Shown: positions 24,013 to 35,759 of the stretch, piece after piece
Layout of the letters: the number at the start of each line of letters is the position of its first letter
How positions within the stretch are numbered: the first letter of the stretch is position 1
Assembly (NCBI RefSeq): GCF_008831285.2
Contig: NW_022204508.1
Coordinates: 248,001-312,000 of the forward strand
Direction of reading: 5' to 3'
DNA: 64,000 nucleotides
Origin: Nymphaea colorata
Lineage: Eukaryota > Streptophyta > Magnoliopsida > Nymphaeales > Nymphaeaceae
The notes under the pieces: generated by a model
Database searches by the model: none
Seen by the model: only the letters and a program-made list of their open reading frames with translations
Told to the model about the DNA's origin: nothing
Translations under genes and position numbers: made by a program

Positions 24013-25433
24013 AGTGTTAAAGGGGCTTCCTCAGTGAATGAGTAATGCAATCTTTTGGTGTTTTAAGCCAGTTCAAGCACCTTGCAGCCATTCTTTTGGG
24101 TCTATCATAAATAAAATTATTCTCTTATCACTGTCTTTTTGACTGCTGGATGCTTTGGATTAAATTGATTTCATAACTGTCCTTTTTTTTGCTTTAGTTT
24201 GTACGAATACCCTTTGTCTATGGTAAAGAAAATGACGTTCTCGTCACTTTGTCTCTTTTATTGGTGGATATTATGGATTAGATTCATATCACAACTGCCC
24301 TTTTTTGCTTTAGTTTATACAAATACCCTTGGCCTATCCTAATGAAAATGATGCTGAGAAAGAAGGGTTAAAGGGGCTTCTTCCTCAATGAATGAGCAAT
24401 GCAATCTTTTAGTGCTTAAAGCCAGTTCAATCATCTTGCAGCCATTCTTTTGGGTCTGTCGTAAATAAAATTATTCTCTTATCACTGTCTTTTTGACTGC
24501 TGGATGCTTTGGATTAAATTCATTTCATAACTGTCTTTTTTTTGCTCTAGTTTGTGCGAATACCCTTTGTCTATGGTAAACAAAATGATGTTCTCGTCAC
24601 TTTGTCTATTACAGGTGGATATTATGGATTAAATTCATATCATAACTGCCTTTTTTTTGCTTTAGTTTATACGAATAGCCTTGGTATATCCTAATTAAAA
24701 TGATGCTCTTGCCACCTCTTAGATTGAGCCTGTTGATTCCTTCCTTGAAGAGTTGGCTACCAAAGAGCCATGATGTCTAGTTTCCTTAAAAAAAGAAAAA
24801 GGTAGAAGGGCAACCATGTGCATGGTGTCCTTTTTTCGTTTTCTTTTCTCCTTTCTTTAATGGACAGGTAGATTTGATTCTCCATTTTCAAATGGGTTGG
24901 CCCTCCATGATGAATAGATTGTTATTTTTAGAGTGAGTGGGAGTTTTAGAGTGCACCCATCAACATCATTGAATCAAAATCATTTCGGCTATAAAGCTAA
25001 AATGCCCCATTGTACTACCTCTGCCACTTAAATGTTCTAAGTGTCTTCCACTCAAGGACTGCCTAGCTCATTGATGCCCACTTCGTGCATGTTGACAGGT
25101 TGGAGCATGGTAGGCTTTGAACTAGCAATTTCAAAAGTTCTGACTTCCTGTTTGTGATTCAGCAATTCCAAAGCTTGGTGATTCGATAAAAGGTCAAATT
25201 TAAATCAGTTATCCAAGCACTTAAATCGATCAGATATATAAAAAAAAATCAAATTTAAATTTGCATTTGCACTTACCGTCTGAACCCGTTGCACCCACTA
25301 AGCATATGTGTCTGCATTTTACCACATTCCAACTTAGCTTATAACAAATATTCAATCTAATTGAGATTCCTATATTCGATTCAAGTAAATATCTTATAAA
25401 TAATATCCATATTTTTTGAATTAAAGATAGTAA

Positions 25434-25470
<37 letters not shown>

Positions 25471-26340
25471 CATAATGTGGTTCTGATCTTAGTTGTGTAT
25501 TCACCAACGATGTGTTCCTTCAGCGTATGCCCAATCTTGCCCGATTCTGGAATTGGCCACTTTCTATGGGCGAAAGAGTAGCCTGTAGCGGATAAGCATC
25601 AAATCTTTTACTGGTGGATATTATGGATTAAATTCAAATCCCAACTGCTTTTTTTTTTCTTTAGTTTATGGGAAGGGTTAAAGGGGCTTCTTCCTCAATG
25701 AACGAGCAATACAATCTCTTAGTGCATAATGCCAGTTCAAGCACCTTGCAGCCATTCTTTTGGGTCTATCGTAAATAAAATTATTCTCTTATCACTGTCT
25801 TTTTGACTGCTGGATGCTTCGGATTAAATTCATTTCATGACTGTCTTTTTTTGCTTTAGTTTTTGCAAACACCCTTTGTCTATCGTAAAGAAAATGATGT
25901 TCTCGTCACTTTATCTCTTTTACTGGTGGATATTATGGATTAAATTCATATGACAACTGCCTTTTTTTTCTTTAGTTTATACGAATACCCTTGGCCTATC
26001 ATAATGAAAATGATGCTCTTGTCACTGTGTTTTCTTAACTGATTGGTGGTTTGGATTAAATTCATTTCACAACTGTGTTTTTTGCTTTAGTTATATGAAT
26101 ATCCTTAAACGGCCGAAGCCCCTTTCTTTTTTCTTCAAACCCAGTCCTCGGTGGAGAGCAGTACACATGTCAACTAAAGTGTCACACGTCTATCTTTTGC
26201 AGTCTCTAGCAGTAGTACTCATAATAAATGAACTAACAGTGAACATTCATTGGTTCGACCGACTACGCTACACCTCTTGGGGCTTTCTCCATACGTGAGG
26301 ACATAATGAATTGCAAATGGTCAATTTTGTATAGGATTAT
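22080..26340 (+). repeat. Module spacer copy A (also 42300-44560 and 60402-61735)
   Basis: Ordered blocks are shared with the other two copies: cccctaacagcc, then gcatgcaccctccctga, then ttgcagtaagaaagatacc, then aatggatggacagccatttg, then cacatgaactgattcaacc, then the caacatgaaaag and tctttggtgaag segments, then the AC/AG microsatellite, then a repeated ctttggattaaattcat block. I see no gene; short frames in it are not conserved between copies. The spacer contains several microsatellites (TA 22697-22712; TC about 23655-23680; AC/AG 23965-24012; TA 25434-25471). Confidence 0.88.
24015..26105 (+). repeat. Nested minisatellite, about 340-bp unit with internal half-repeats
   Basis: A unit starting ttaaaggggcttc and containing gcagccattcttttgggtct, ttattctcttatcactgtc, ggatgctttggattaaatt and a T-run followed by gctttagtttat.cgaatacc occurs at about 24016, 24366 and 25676. 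Each unit itself holds two or more rounds of the ggattaaattcat, cataactgtc, ttttttgctttag core. Further single rounds follow to about 26105. An A/T-rich interruption with a TA run (about 24720-25600) separates copies two and three. The T-run plus ctttag looks like a plant 3' splice site, repeated many times. Confidence 0.82.
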
Positions 26341-26929
26341 TACAAACAGACATCAAATGCAATTTAGCTATTCTATTTGTGGAATCAAATTTAGATTGAT
26401 CTAGTTAGATTCTGTTGTAAGAAGAAGAAAAGGAGAAGAAATATTCTAGTTATAAACTACATATTAGACGAATAAGAGACCATATGGACTCACTGATCTC
26501 TTAACAACTTGATTTACATTCTCATTTGGGAGATTCAATAATACCCATCATGTACATTATATTCTAATTTCTCTTATAACACTGACATATTTTTTAAATT
26601 AATGGTATTTGATTTTTTTAACATTTTAAAGTTGAGAAAAATAATTAATGCTGAGACAACATTAAAAATTTAAAACAAATAATTTCTTAAGAAAATGAAT
26701 GACCGTCTGAAAAAAAAGCAAAGGGGCAAATATCAATTTGTTCTTGATAACTCGATTGGGATTTTAAGAGGAAAAGAAAATATGAGGCATCTAAAGATTG
26801 TAGGCTGAACCACACGCAAGTGGACAAAGGTATGACAAAAATGAAAAGAAAAAAAATTGACTTTGTCTTCATTTTCAAATTCTATTCGCTTACATACCTC
26901 TCCATGAATGCACTTAGCCTATAATGTTT

Positions 26930-27598
26930 ATTTTTCTGATGGAAGAACGATTTTTTATTTTTGGAGTTATTGTTGGATTTTGCTTCTTGCATCACTTGCT
27001 TTAAACCGTCAACTGCAGCCTTTTGGAGAAATCAAGAAAGCCCACTTGAAAGGAAATAGCTGAAAAGACTAGTAACAACACCTAGCCCTGGCTATCTAAT
27101 TGGTCTGAGCCAACTTGTGGCTAGTGCCACTTGATCATTCACTCTTGCTATTGTTAGGGAGACCTTTCACATCCCCCCACCCAGAGTGGGTGACGTGCAA
27201 GTTGCAACAGCACCACCACTTCTGCAAGGATGATGGCACGAACAAGTTGTACTTCTAGTCAATGGTCAGATCACAAAACTAGGATGGGCTAAATAAAATT
27301 TTGGATTTCGAAAAAGAAATCATGCATCCAAGCTTTTTACATAATACAATGAAAAATCAGACAAACGTGAGGAAGAGGAAGTGTTGGTGATGTAGAACTT
27401 TGTGGTTCACGAATCATGGACCTTGCCAGCCTGTAGAGCACTTCCTTTGTCTTCCTTCTCCTTCCATTTTCAGATTTAAGCAATGGCGGACCTAAATTCG
27501 TTTGGCATTCCTTCATCTTCCTCTTCTTCCATTTTCAGATTTCTAGTTCTCTTCCTCTGCTAGGTCTTTCTTCCACCAAGAAAAAAACAGAGGAGGAG
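26930..27598 (+). promoter_or_regulatory. Upstream region of NLR-A (shared NLR 5' module)
   Basis: The stretch before NLR-A shares blocks with those before NLR-B (45600-46431): aaatcaagaa.gcccacttgaaagg, then ctgaaaagactagtaacaac, then gacctttcacatc, then ccagcctgtagagcacttcc, then ccattttcagatttctagtt. Partial copies occur at 31885-32451 and 50690-51410. It should contain the promoter and 5' leader. I cannot place a TATA box or start site with confidence. The last 120 bp are rich in TTC/TCC, typical of a plant 5' leader. Confidence 0.6.
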
Positions 27599-30500
27599 AT
27601 GACAACAGTAATCAACACCCTTGTGTAAACACCTGTTTCTATTCTGTTGGGGGATGTAACCAGCTTGTTGAAAGAAAAGGTGGACCTCATCTTGAATGCC
27701 AAAGACGATCTCGAGGTGCTCCAGCAGAAGCTGAGATACTTTGGGAAGGCCCTCAAAGTCACAGATCACAAGCCCTTTTTCAGCAGTGAGCGCAACAGAG
27801 ATCTGGAGAGAGAGCTGAAGGATATTTTCTATGATGCCCAGGACATCATCGAAGGATACCAAAGCACAATTGCAATTTGCAAAAGGGACAAGCATTCTAT
27901 AACTTCATGGAACAAGGTAAGGAAGCCCTGGACCATTCTGTGCTCTTGCTTTAAGGAACATGTATCTACTTCCTACAACCTTGCAATTGATATTAAAAAT
28001 ATCAGCCAAAAGCTTGATAAAATAGAAAAAAATAAGATAATGGCGGATGTGCTCGGAATAACACCAAGAGATATTGGTAGTGAGGGTCCTGTTCGTGGTG
28101 AACATGACAACCCCCGAGAGACAACCCATCACATGGGTGTACAACCACCTACAGGGAGGGAGGATGATAAAAAGGTGATAGTAGAAAAGCTCTGGTCGAA
28201 TGACTCTATACAAAGTAGTAAGGCACAGAAGGGTGGTATTTCTATTATTTCTATTGTAGGAAAAGGTGGAATCGGCAAAACAACTCTTGCAAAAATGGTC
28301 TTTAAAGAAGTCAAAGAACATTTTGGAAAATGTAGATGGTGGGTTTGTGTTTCGGAGAGGCGAAACCGTAAGGTTTTGGTGCGGCAGATACTAAGGGAAG
28401 TGTGCAAGGGATCTAGAGAAAACCCTTATTGTTCCATGAGTGAGTTGTGCACACAATTACAGAATGAGCTCTTAAAGGAAAATTTTTGTTGGTCCTAGAT
28501 GATGTGTGGAAACTAGAATGGTGGGAGGAAGAGGTAGAGGGAACATTGATGGCGGGTGCAATGGGGAGCAATATTTTGATTACCAGTAGAAAGAAAAATG
28601 TATCGAAAGGGATGTGTGCTTCTTATGTCCATGAATTACCAGAATTTAGTTTTGAGCAAAGCTGGGAGTTGTTTCTAAAGGAGGCAAGCCAAACAGAAGA
28701 AGATTTGGTGCTGCATAGGATCAGAGATGTTGGAGAGAGAATAGTAAGGAAGTGTGGTGGGTTGCTGCTTGTGATTAAGACGGTAGGGTCGATGATGCGT
28801 ACCAAGAAATGCATACAAAAGACTGGAAATTCGTGGAGGGTAGTAAGATATGGGAATGGGAGATGCCTGCAGCTGAAATCGGTGGCAAAGTTCTTTCAGG
28901 TCTCATGCTGAGCTATGATGACTTGCCGCATTATTTAAAGAGCTATTTTGTGTATTGCTGCATTTATCCAAAGGATTATAAGATTGAAAGGGAGAGATTG
29001 ATCTGGCAATGGTTGGTGCATGAATTGATAGAGGAAAAGGAAGGCATAGATGTGGAAATGACAGCAAACCAATACATTGATGATCTGATGAACCGATGCT
29101 TGATTGAAAAAGCACGTGGATATGGTTATGAGGGCACTCATCTCACGTTGCATAACATTTTGCATGACCTTGCCTTATATATAGATGGAAGGGAATATAG
29201 CCATGCCTCCGCTACTGAGCACACCCACCATAAGTCATTACTTAGTGTACACGATGATGCAGAGGGACACAAGCCTAATGCCTTGGAAACAGCAAATAAG
29301 GTGTGCACATTGTTGGCTGATTCCAAATCAGACTTCCCTCTGCCTTATATTATATACTTAAAATCGGATTCCGGTTCCGGTTCCAAGTTACACTTGCCTC
29401 TGTTTTATATTAAACACATAACCAATTTCAAGTGGTTGAGGGTGTTGTCATTGAGGGCATGTCAGGATATTCATGAGTTGCCAAAGTCCATTGAAGACCT
29501 TTCACTTCTAAAATATATCGATCTCAGCTATTCTAAAGTGAGACCCTTGCCCAGTTCAATCGGCAGGCTCCGTAACTTGCAAACATTGGATTTAAGTCAT
29601 AGTGATATTGAAGAGTTGCCCAAGGAAATGGGCGAACTGTGCAACTTGAGGTATCTTGGGCTGAAAGGAACAAAGTGTTTGGAATTTGTAGCTGAAGGCT
29701 TGGGGAAGCTTACCAATTTACAGACCTTGCATAGGTTTATGGTATGCGATGACAAAGGGAAGACAAGAGGTTAAAATATTAATGAACTAAAAGACTTGAA
29801 CAAACTAAAGGGGGAATTGTCCATTGAATGTTTGCGGGGAGGAAGGGTGAAAGTGATCGATGCAAAGAAGGTACATCTCAAGGAGAGGCATAAACTGAAT
29901 GGTGTGGAATTGTACTCCAAGGTGGGAGATGATGACAGAGTGGGTAGTGCTTCTGAAGAGAGGGGTTTGCTGGAGGCTTTGGAACCTCCACATGGTATAG
30001 AGAGGTTGGCAATTTGTGATTATGAAAGAGATAGGCCAGTGTGGTATTTGGACACCAACTATGTGGACCTGCGGACACTATGCCTGGAACGTTGCCCATT
30101 GCTGGCAACTGTGATAGGAATTAAATCATTGGAAAATTTGCAGGTCAGAGAATGCCCAACATTCTGTGCATTGCTCAGCATGCGTTTGTTGAAGTCCTTG
30201 AATATTTCTGACTGTGATGGGCTCAACACGATTGGTGACTTGCCTAAATTGGAGACGTTGCATGTGTATGGAAGTGGCAATGGGGTGCCTCAGTGGGTGT
30301 GGGGTCTCTCCCAACTGGAGACATTGTAACTATACTCTTTCTCTGAGGACATCTGCTTGGGAGGCCACTGGCAATGCCTCCCCAAACTGAGAAGACTATG
30401 GCTTTCTAAGTTACCCAATCTGAAGTCTCTGGTGGACGTCAATAATATTACTCCACAACAAAATGAAACAACATGTCCCACGGATGCACAGGAACGGATC

Positions 30501-30605
30501 ACCTGCCTCTCCAAGCTTGAAATGTTGACAATTATCTCATGTCCAGCACTCCATCTGCTGCAGGAGTTAAGCGACCATTTTAGGGGAAAGATTACACGTG
30601 TATAG
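27599..30605 (+). pseudogene. NLR-A: CC-NB-ARC-LRR immune receptor, broken
   Basis: Cytosolic NLRs sense pathogen effectors. The start (ATG 27599, MTTVINTLV) is supported by the same start in NLR-B. Visible in order: coiled-coil region, P-loop GKGGIGKTTLAKMVF, RNBS-A RWWVCVSE, kinase-2 LVLDDVW, RNBS-B ILITSRK, degenerate GLPL CGGLLLVIKTVGS, RNBS-D CCIYPKD, an MHD-position motif reading LHN, then LRRs (LPSSIGRLRNLQTLDLS, then IEELPKEMGELCNLRYL) and a shared end at TAG 30603. Lesions: TAA at codon 10 (27626), a one-base loss just before kinase-2 (about 28480), a frameshift near 28800, TAA at 29772 and TAA at 30327. Apart from these, about 1,000 codons are readable, normal for the family. No introns are needed. 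RNBS-D and the lack of a TIR domain place it in the CNL class. The lesions rule out a full product as written, unless some are sequence errors. Confidence 0.93.
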
Positions 30606-31541
30606 ATAATGTTACTGAAAATCGGTGACAAATTGTAATTAATTATCTTGGTTAAATATGTGTGTTGTCATTTCGTTGCCGCTCTTGTTTAATTTATGCA
30701 TCAACAGAGTCTTGTCTAGCTGTTTTAAACTTGCTCAAATTGATGACCATCTCTCTCATTTGATTTTTTTTCGTAATTGAAAACAAAAATCAATTATGTG
30801 AATACCAGCACGTACCTTGTATAAATGATAAATGCGATGCTGTTTAGGTCAAACAGAAGGCAATGTCCTTTGGCTTGAATCGATACAGATAAAAAATACC
30901 TTTTTCCTTTACGAAAATTTTAAAAAACAATTTCAAATATTATTTTGTTTTATATCCATCAATTGATGCACAAAGGCCCCGATTAATTAGCTGATACGAT
31001 AAAATCCCAAGCTGGCCATTATTTGAGCGATCTTCAAAGTTTTGTTTCTCATATTTATGTCATTAATATGCATTTAATCATCTTCACAAATTTAAAACAC
31101 ATACCCAAAATCTGAAAAACCTGCGTACATTTGAAAAAAATATATGGAAACTACTTATAGTCGAATAATTTATAAATCATGCATTTTATAGTGTGTCTTT
31201 TTAATTCAAGTGGATATTTGAAAGCATTGAAATTATAAAATTTTTGCAAAGTGTAAGATTCTAAGAAATCACACCAAGAAGTCCATATGAGGCTTTTGGC
31301 ATCGGTTGTTTTATAAGGAAGCAGGCCCTCCTGGGTCACCTGTTTCTCAGCAATTTACTTGATTGGCAAAAGTTCAATAACAGCATGTGAATGTATGACC
31401 TGGGCTTGGTCCAGCCATCAAGTCTCAAGCCTGGCTCACCCCAGCCATCAAGATCCAAGCCCATGTTTGGCGCAGCTTCGCTTGACAGTAATGAAATTAA
31501 AAGAAAAGAACATACTTAACCTGACATGATTTGACTGCATT

Positions 31542-31600
<59 letters not shown>

Positions 31601-31884
31601 CTCCTATAACACTGTGTTTTAAAATATTGGCATTTGATTTTTTAATGATGTAAAGCGAGAAAAATAATTAATGCTGAGACATCATTAAAAATTTAAATCA
31701 AATAATTTATTTAGAAAAACTAATCACAGTTTGGAGAAAAAAAGAAGCTAAAATACGAGGCATCTAAAGAAGGTACGCTGAGCGGCACACAAGTGGACAA
31801 AAATGAAAAGAAAGAAATCGACTTTCGTCAAAAATAAAAAACACTTAAATTTGATGAAGATAAACTTCTGGGCCAAAATCAGCA
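30606..31884 (+). other. Tail of module A (paralogous to 49731-50690)
   Basis: This 3' flank of NLR-A shares ordered blocks with the flank of NLR-B: agataatgttactgaaaat, then ggttaaatatgtgtgtt, then catcaa.ggagtcttgtcta, then atcaattgatgcacaaaggc, then gaggcttttggcatcggttg. A TA run lies at 31547-31597. I see no gene. Confidence 0.75.
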
Positions 31885-31948
31885 GCATCTGACCCAACTA
31901 TTCCACTCCCTTCACACACTTATCAAGATAGCAGTCGAATTCTACTGC

Positions 31949-31989
<41 letters not shown>

Positions 31990-32451
31990 GTATATATAAG
32001 CCACAGGAAAAATGTTGGATTTCTTCTTTTAAACCAACATGATAGCAAATAGTTAACCTTACCTGGCTAGTGCCACTTGATCTTGCTCTGTTGCTATTGT
32101 TAGAGAGACCTTTCACACCTAGTACTGAGCTCATGGTTCTGTCAAACAGGGTTTGTTGAAAGACAACAGCTGAACTGCATTAGTACGAGTCCCATAAGTT
32201 TGGCAAGGACGTTGATAGCTACCTGTGGGCCTAGCTGGGCCTTCCCTTGTGGCTCGGACAAGTTGTGCTTCTAGTCATTGGTCAGATCACAACTCCGATG
32301 GGCTAAATAAATTTCTTTGTTTTGAAAAAAAAAAAGTGGGCAGGTTATGTACTCTCCAGCAATTTCGTAGAACTGAAGTTTACCAGTCGACAGTGTCAGC
32401 CACCTGGTTTCTACATTTGTCTCTTTGCCTTTCTTCGCGAAACCGGGGAAG
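31885..32451 (+). repeat. Orphan NLR upstream module
   Basis: Same blocks as the regions before NLR-A and NLR-B: agtgccacttgatcttgctc, then gagacctttcacac, then gagctcatggttctgtcaaac, then gacaacagctgaact. It contains TA and TATG microsatellites (about 31950-31996). It leads to the NLR start relic at 32452, so a further NLR once began here. Confidence 0.75.
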
Positions 32452-32510
32452 ATGGCAATAGTAATGAATGCACATGTAGAAGCACCCATTTCTAATATGT
32501 TCCAGTCGGT
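32452..32510 (+). pseudogene. NLR 5' stub (first ~18 codons only)
   Basis: ATG 32452 reads MAIVMNAHVEAPISNMF. This aligns to the starts of NLR-B (MTTVIDTLVQTPISILL) and NLR-A, and follows a matching upstream region. Homology ends at about 32510, after which AT-rich unrelated sequence follows. It is the remaining front end of a lost NLR copy, cut off inside the coiled-coil coding part. Confidence 0.68.
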
Positions 32511-32519
32511 AACGTTAAA

Positions 32520-33299
32520 AAAATTTAAAAGAATGTTAAAAAAATTAAGTATAAGAAAGAACCCATGAATTTTCTAGCTAAGTACCATCAAGTATTTAAT
32601 TTGGTTACTTTTTATTAAATAAAAAAATTAACATAAGTACAATGTTGTTATTTTTTTTAGAGATAGACATGTAGTACTATTGAATCGGGTCATCCAATCA
32701 AATATTTTTAGTTAGATAATAAGTTCAAGTGTTAAGGACGTTATTGTAAATCAATTTAAATTATCTCTTTCCCTTTCTTTTATATCGAAACAAGCTTTTA
32801 TAATAATCTTTTTCATTTTCTTCTTCTTTTCTTTTCTTTCCCTACCAATTTTCTTTCAATTCCTTTCCTTTCTTGGCCCTTCCATCCATTAATCACTTCC
32901 TTAAGTTTCATTCCATCCAAACAAGGCAAAAAAGAGAAGGCCAAAGAACCCACCGGGTTGCACCACCCCAGGACCTTAACCACTCTATTCGACTAGCTAT
33001 CTTAGGCTTTGTTTGGAACATCACTTCTATCCTTACATTTAGCAGTCATAGTTATAGGCAAATGATCTAGTCATTAAATCTAGGAAACAACAAAATCATT
33101 TCAACGGAGTCTTTGATGCTACCTATTGCAAGCCTGGTTATATGTACCATATGGTGGATGAATTTTTGTGCGCCAGTCCGGTTTAATGACTAAAATACCC
33201 TTAGTTCACATTGAAAAGGAAAATTATTTGTAAAGACAATATTGAAAATAAAAAAAGTAAAAAGACTATAGAGGACATTTTTTTAATAAATTATCAAAA
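32520..33299. other. AT-rich intergenic stretch
   Basis: I see no gene, RNA or clear element. Pyrimidine-rich runs occur at 32760-32880 (tttcttttctttccc-like). The short frames are not coding-like. Confidence 0.4.
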
Positions 33300-33590
33300 T
33301 GTACTTCTTTCTTTTACTGTGTACCATGTCCAAGCCTTGTTGCTAGAGTTGGGCACTGGTCTGGCAAGGTTAACTTCTTCTTGAGGCAGAGAGACATGCT
33401 ACAATAAGTGGGTGCTGGCAAAGGTTGAGTAGGGTGTGGGCCCACACTGAGATCTGGACCATGAGATAGCCTCCTTGAATGTGTATGATGGCTCTTGTCA
33501 AGTGTGGCAGGTAGGAGCCGGTTCAAGGGTAGAGAGACAGATGCAGGTCAAGCCGGGACAACATCAACCCACTCCCCTTAAAATGGGTCT
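33300..33590 (-). mobile_element. Possible LTR remnant with polypurine tract
   Basis: On the reverse strand, cattttaaggggagtgggt is followed by TGATGTTGTCCCGGCTTG, which looks like a polypurine tract followed by the start of an LTR. The putative LTR would run from about 33570 down towards 33300. No second LTR, pol domain or target duplication is visible, so this is a low-confidence call. Confidence 0.25.
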
Positions 33591-33695
33591 TCTTCTCTAG
33601 GCCCAATGAGTGGGCCTCTCACCATCCAGGTCCGAAGTATGATGCTGTCTGGGACCTAACGGTGCACGTCTTCTCGCATAATCCATGGTAGAAGG

Positions 33696-33890
33696 TAGTG
33701 GCGGAGTCAAAAAAATTTCATAAGGGGGGCTGAATTAAAGTTTCTGAATTTTGATAGGGGCTGAAATATCATTTTTCAAATTCTTACACAAGACAAGTAA
33801 AATTTTATAAAATTTACATATAAATTTAAAAGAAAAAATTAAGGGGTTGGGCAGAACCCCTGTGGGCCATCTCCCTTGGCTTCGCCCCTG
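33696..33890. mobile_element. hAT-type MITE, 195 bp, 8-bp target duplication
   Basis: The element starts tagtggcggagtc and ends ggcttcgcccctg. The reverse complement of the end, caggggcgaagcc, pairs with the start at 9 of 13 positions and gives a terminal inverted repeat. Both sides carry gtagaagg (33688-33695 and 33891-33898), a perfect 8-bp target duplication. An 8-bp duplication plus a (C/T)AG.G terminus fits the hAT superfamily. The interior is AT-rich and non-coding, so it depends on an outside transposase. A 9-bp duplication (ggtagaagg) with one shorter end is also possible and would fit a Mutator-type element instead. Confidence 0.82.
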
Positions 33891-33899
33891 GTAGAAGGC

Positions 33900-35039
33900 C
33901 TGAATCATGAGGTTGCCAAATAACATATTCATGCCAGTTGGCAAGTAGTGATTGACTTGGCTAGAGGGAGGTGCGAAGACACATGAAGTATATGCTCTGA
34001 CAGGGCTTTGACCATTACTTCAATATCATATGCCTTGCTGGTGGTGATTGCCATGCAACCTTCTGTACCTTTTTAATTCATTGAAGTGTAGAGACCCTAA
34101 AAACAATGGAAAGTTTAACCTTCGGATTCTCTTGCTCATCAAATTGTGGCCACAACTTATATTGATGCATTCCTCCCATGAGCAAAACTTATTGTTTTTT
34201 GAAGTGTTAGTCATGTTTTCCATTGAAAAGAAAACAAGGAAAAGAATAAAACTGAACCATTAAGCTGCCACCTTAGACATTTCAGAACTAAAAATAAAAA
34301 TAAAATATCAAATCTTCAGCGGCTGAACATTGGAATGGTAAACAAAAAGAATGATTTGTTAACAAAACAAAAGATCTCTCTCTCTCTCCCACAGCTATCA
34401 CTGAGATGTCTTCCTTTGCATTGTCTTGCATCTGTCTCCCTCCATGCTTTCATGGTCTTTTGACTTCTTGTGTCTGTCCTGAGAATGTTTGATAAGATCA
34501 TTCGTAGCTTTATCTGGATTGATGATCGGCCCTCAGATTGCCTTGCACATTGGGACATGGTTGCCGCCTGGGAGAAAAGAAAGAGCAACTTTCATTTAGT
34601 GATAACAAAAGGAGACATCTTTTATATATTTTCTATCATGAGCTTAACCAGGTCGAGCGTGCCTAGCTCAAGTTCAACTAGTTTGTCTATGCGATTCAAT
34701 TCCTTATGGGTTGAGCTCGTGTTGAGCTTACGTGAGTGAGTTCAAGTTGAGCATGAGTTGGCTTGACTCATTGGACACCCCTCTCTATTGGTAGGGAAAA
34801 TTTCAGGAGAGTGCACATTAGTAGAGCCTGCCTGACCTGATAAGAACAAGGGCTCGGGCCAGGCTGCAGCTTGTGACAACAGGCCAGACCTACCTGACTG
34901 CCCACAACCAGTGCCTAAGGCTCTACATTGAAGATTTTTCGAATATTTTACGACTAATTTACAATGCATTTTGAGCTTTTTGGTCCTCAAATGCTTCAAT
35001 TTTCCTTAATTTCGATAAACTTTTAATCCAATTTATTCG
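33900..35039. other. Intergenic stretch with dispersed repeat pieces
   Basis: At 34320-34400 there is a diverged copy of 17725-17800. At 34640-34770 a stretch of gagctcaagttgagc-like words (tcgagcgtgcctagctcaag, then ttgagctcgtgttgagctt) is a common kind of plant dispersed repeat. No gene is visible. Confidence 0.45.
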
Positions 35040-35580
35040 TTGATTGTATTTGTCACTCATTTGGATCTAATTTCATGTTCCGGACTCAACCTCCACCCCA
35101 ATTGATTTGGATCCAAATTCAAACATCAGATCCAAAACCAAGTTTTGGGTTCAGATCTGCATTCAAGTCATGGCCCTAGGTCAAAAATAGATTTATAGAT
35201 CCATATCCAGAAGCAAATCCCAGTTATAGATTAAAAAATGTTCTAAATTTAGATCATTATCCAAATCTGAGTTCTATATCCAAAAACATCCTTAAACCAA
35301 ATTCAGATCCAAATCCAGGCTCCAGTTTTAGACCCGTATCCAAATTTCAACTTTAGATCCAAAACAAGCTTTCATAACAAACCCAGATTCAAAACGAAAT
35401 CTCATATTTAAACCTTGATCTGAATTCAAACTCAGACACATTTGATCCAAATATGAGCCTTGGATCCAAATTAGATGTATTATAGATCTAAAATCCAAAG
35501 TCTACATCAAACTGAAGATGCATATCCTTGTTCAGATCCAATTCCTTAGTTCAATCCAAATTTTGAACCAATTTTAAAAA
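35040..35580. repeat. Degenerate short-period repeat based on gatccaaattcaa
   Basis: About 25 loosely spaced copies of words such as gatccaaattcaaa, gatccatatccagaa, gatccaaatccaggctcc and gtatccaaatttcaa run through this stretch with no fixed period. It looks like an old minisatellite that has drifted. It has no coding potential. Confidence 0.75.
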
Positions 35581-35759
35581 GAGATCACGAAACTGTCATG
35601 CCAAAGATTCGGATGCATCGAATTTGCCTCAACTGCTCGAAAAAATAAGTGAGTTAACATGGTACTGCAGCATCAGCAAGTGTTAGACCTCCCATTGGTA
35701 ATGCTCTCATCTCCCTAACACCTGATCATTGGATAGTCGACATACTTGTCTCAATTAAC

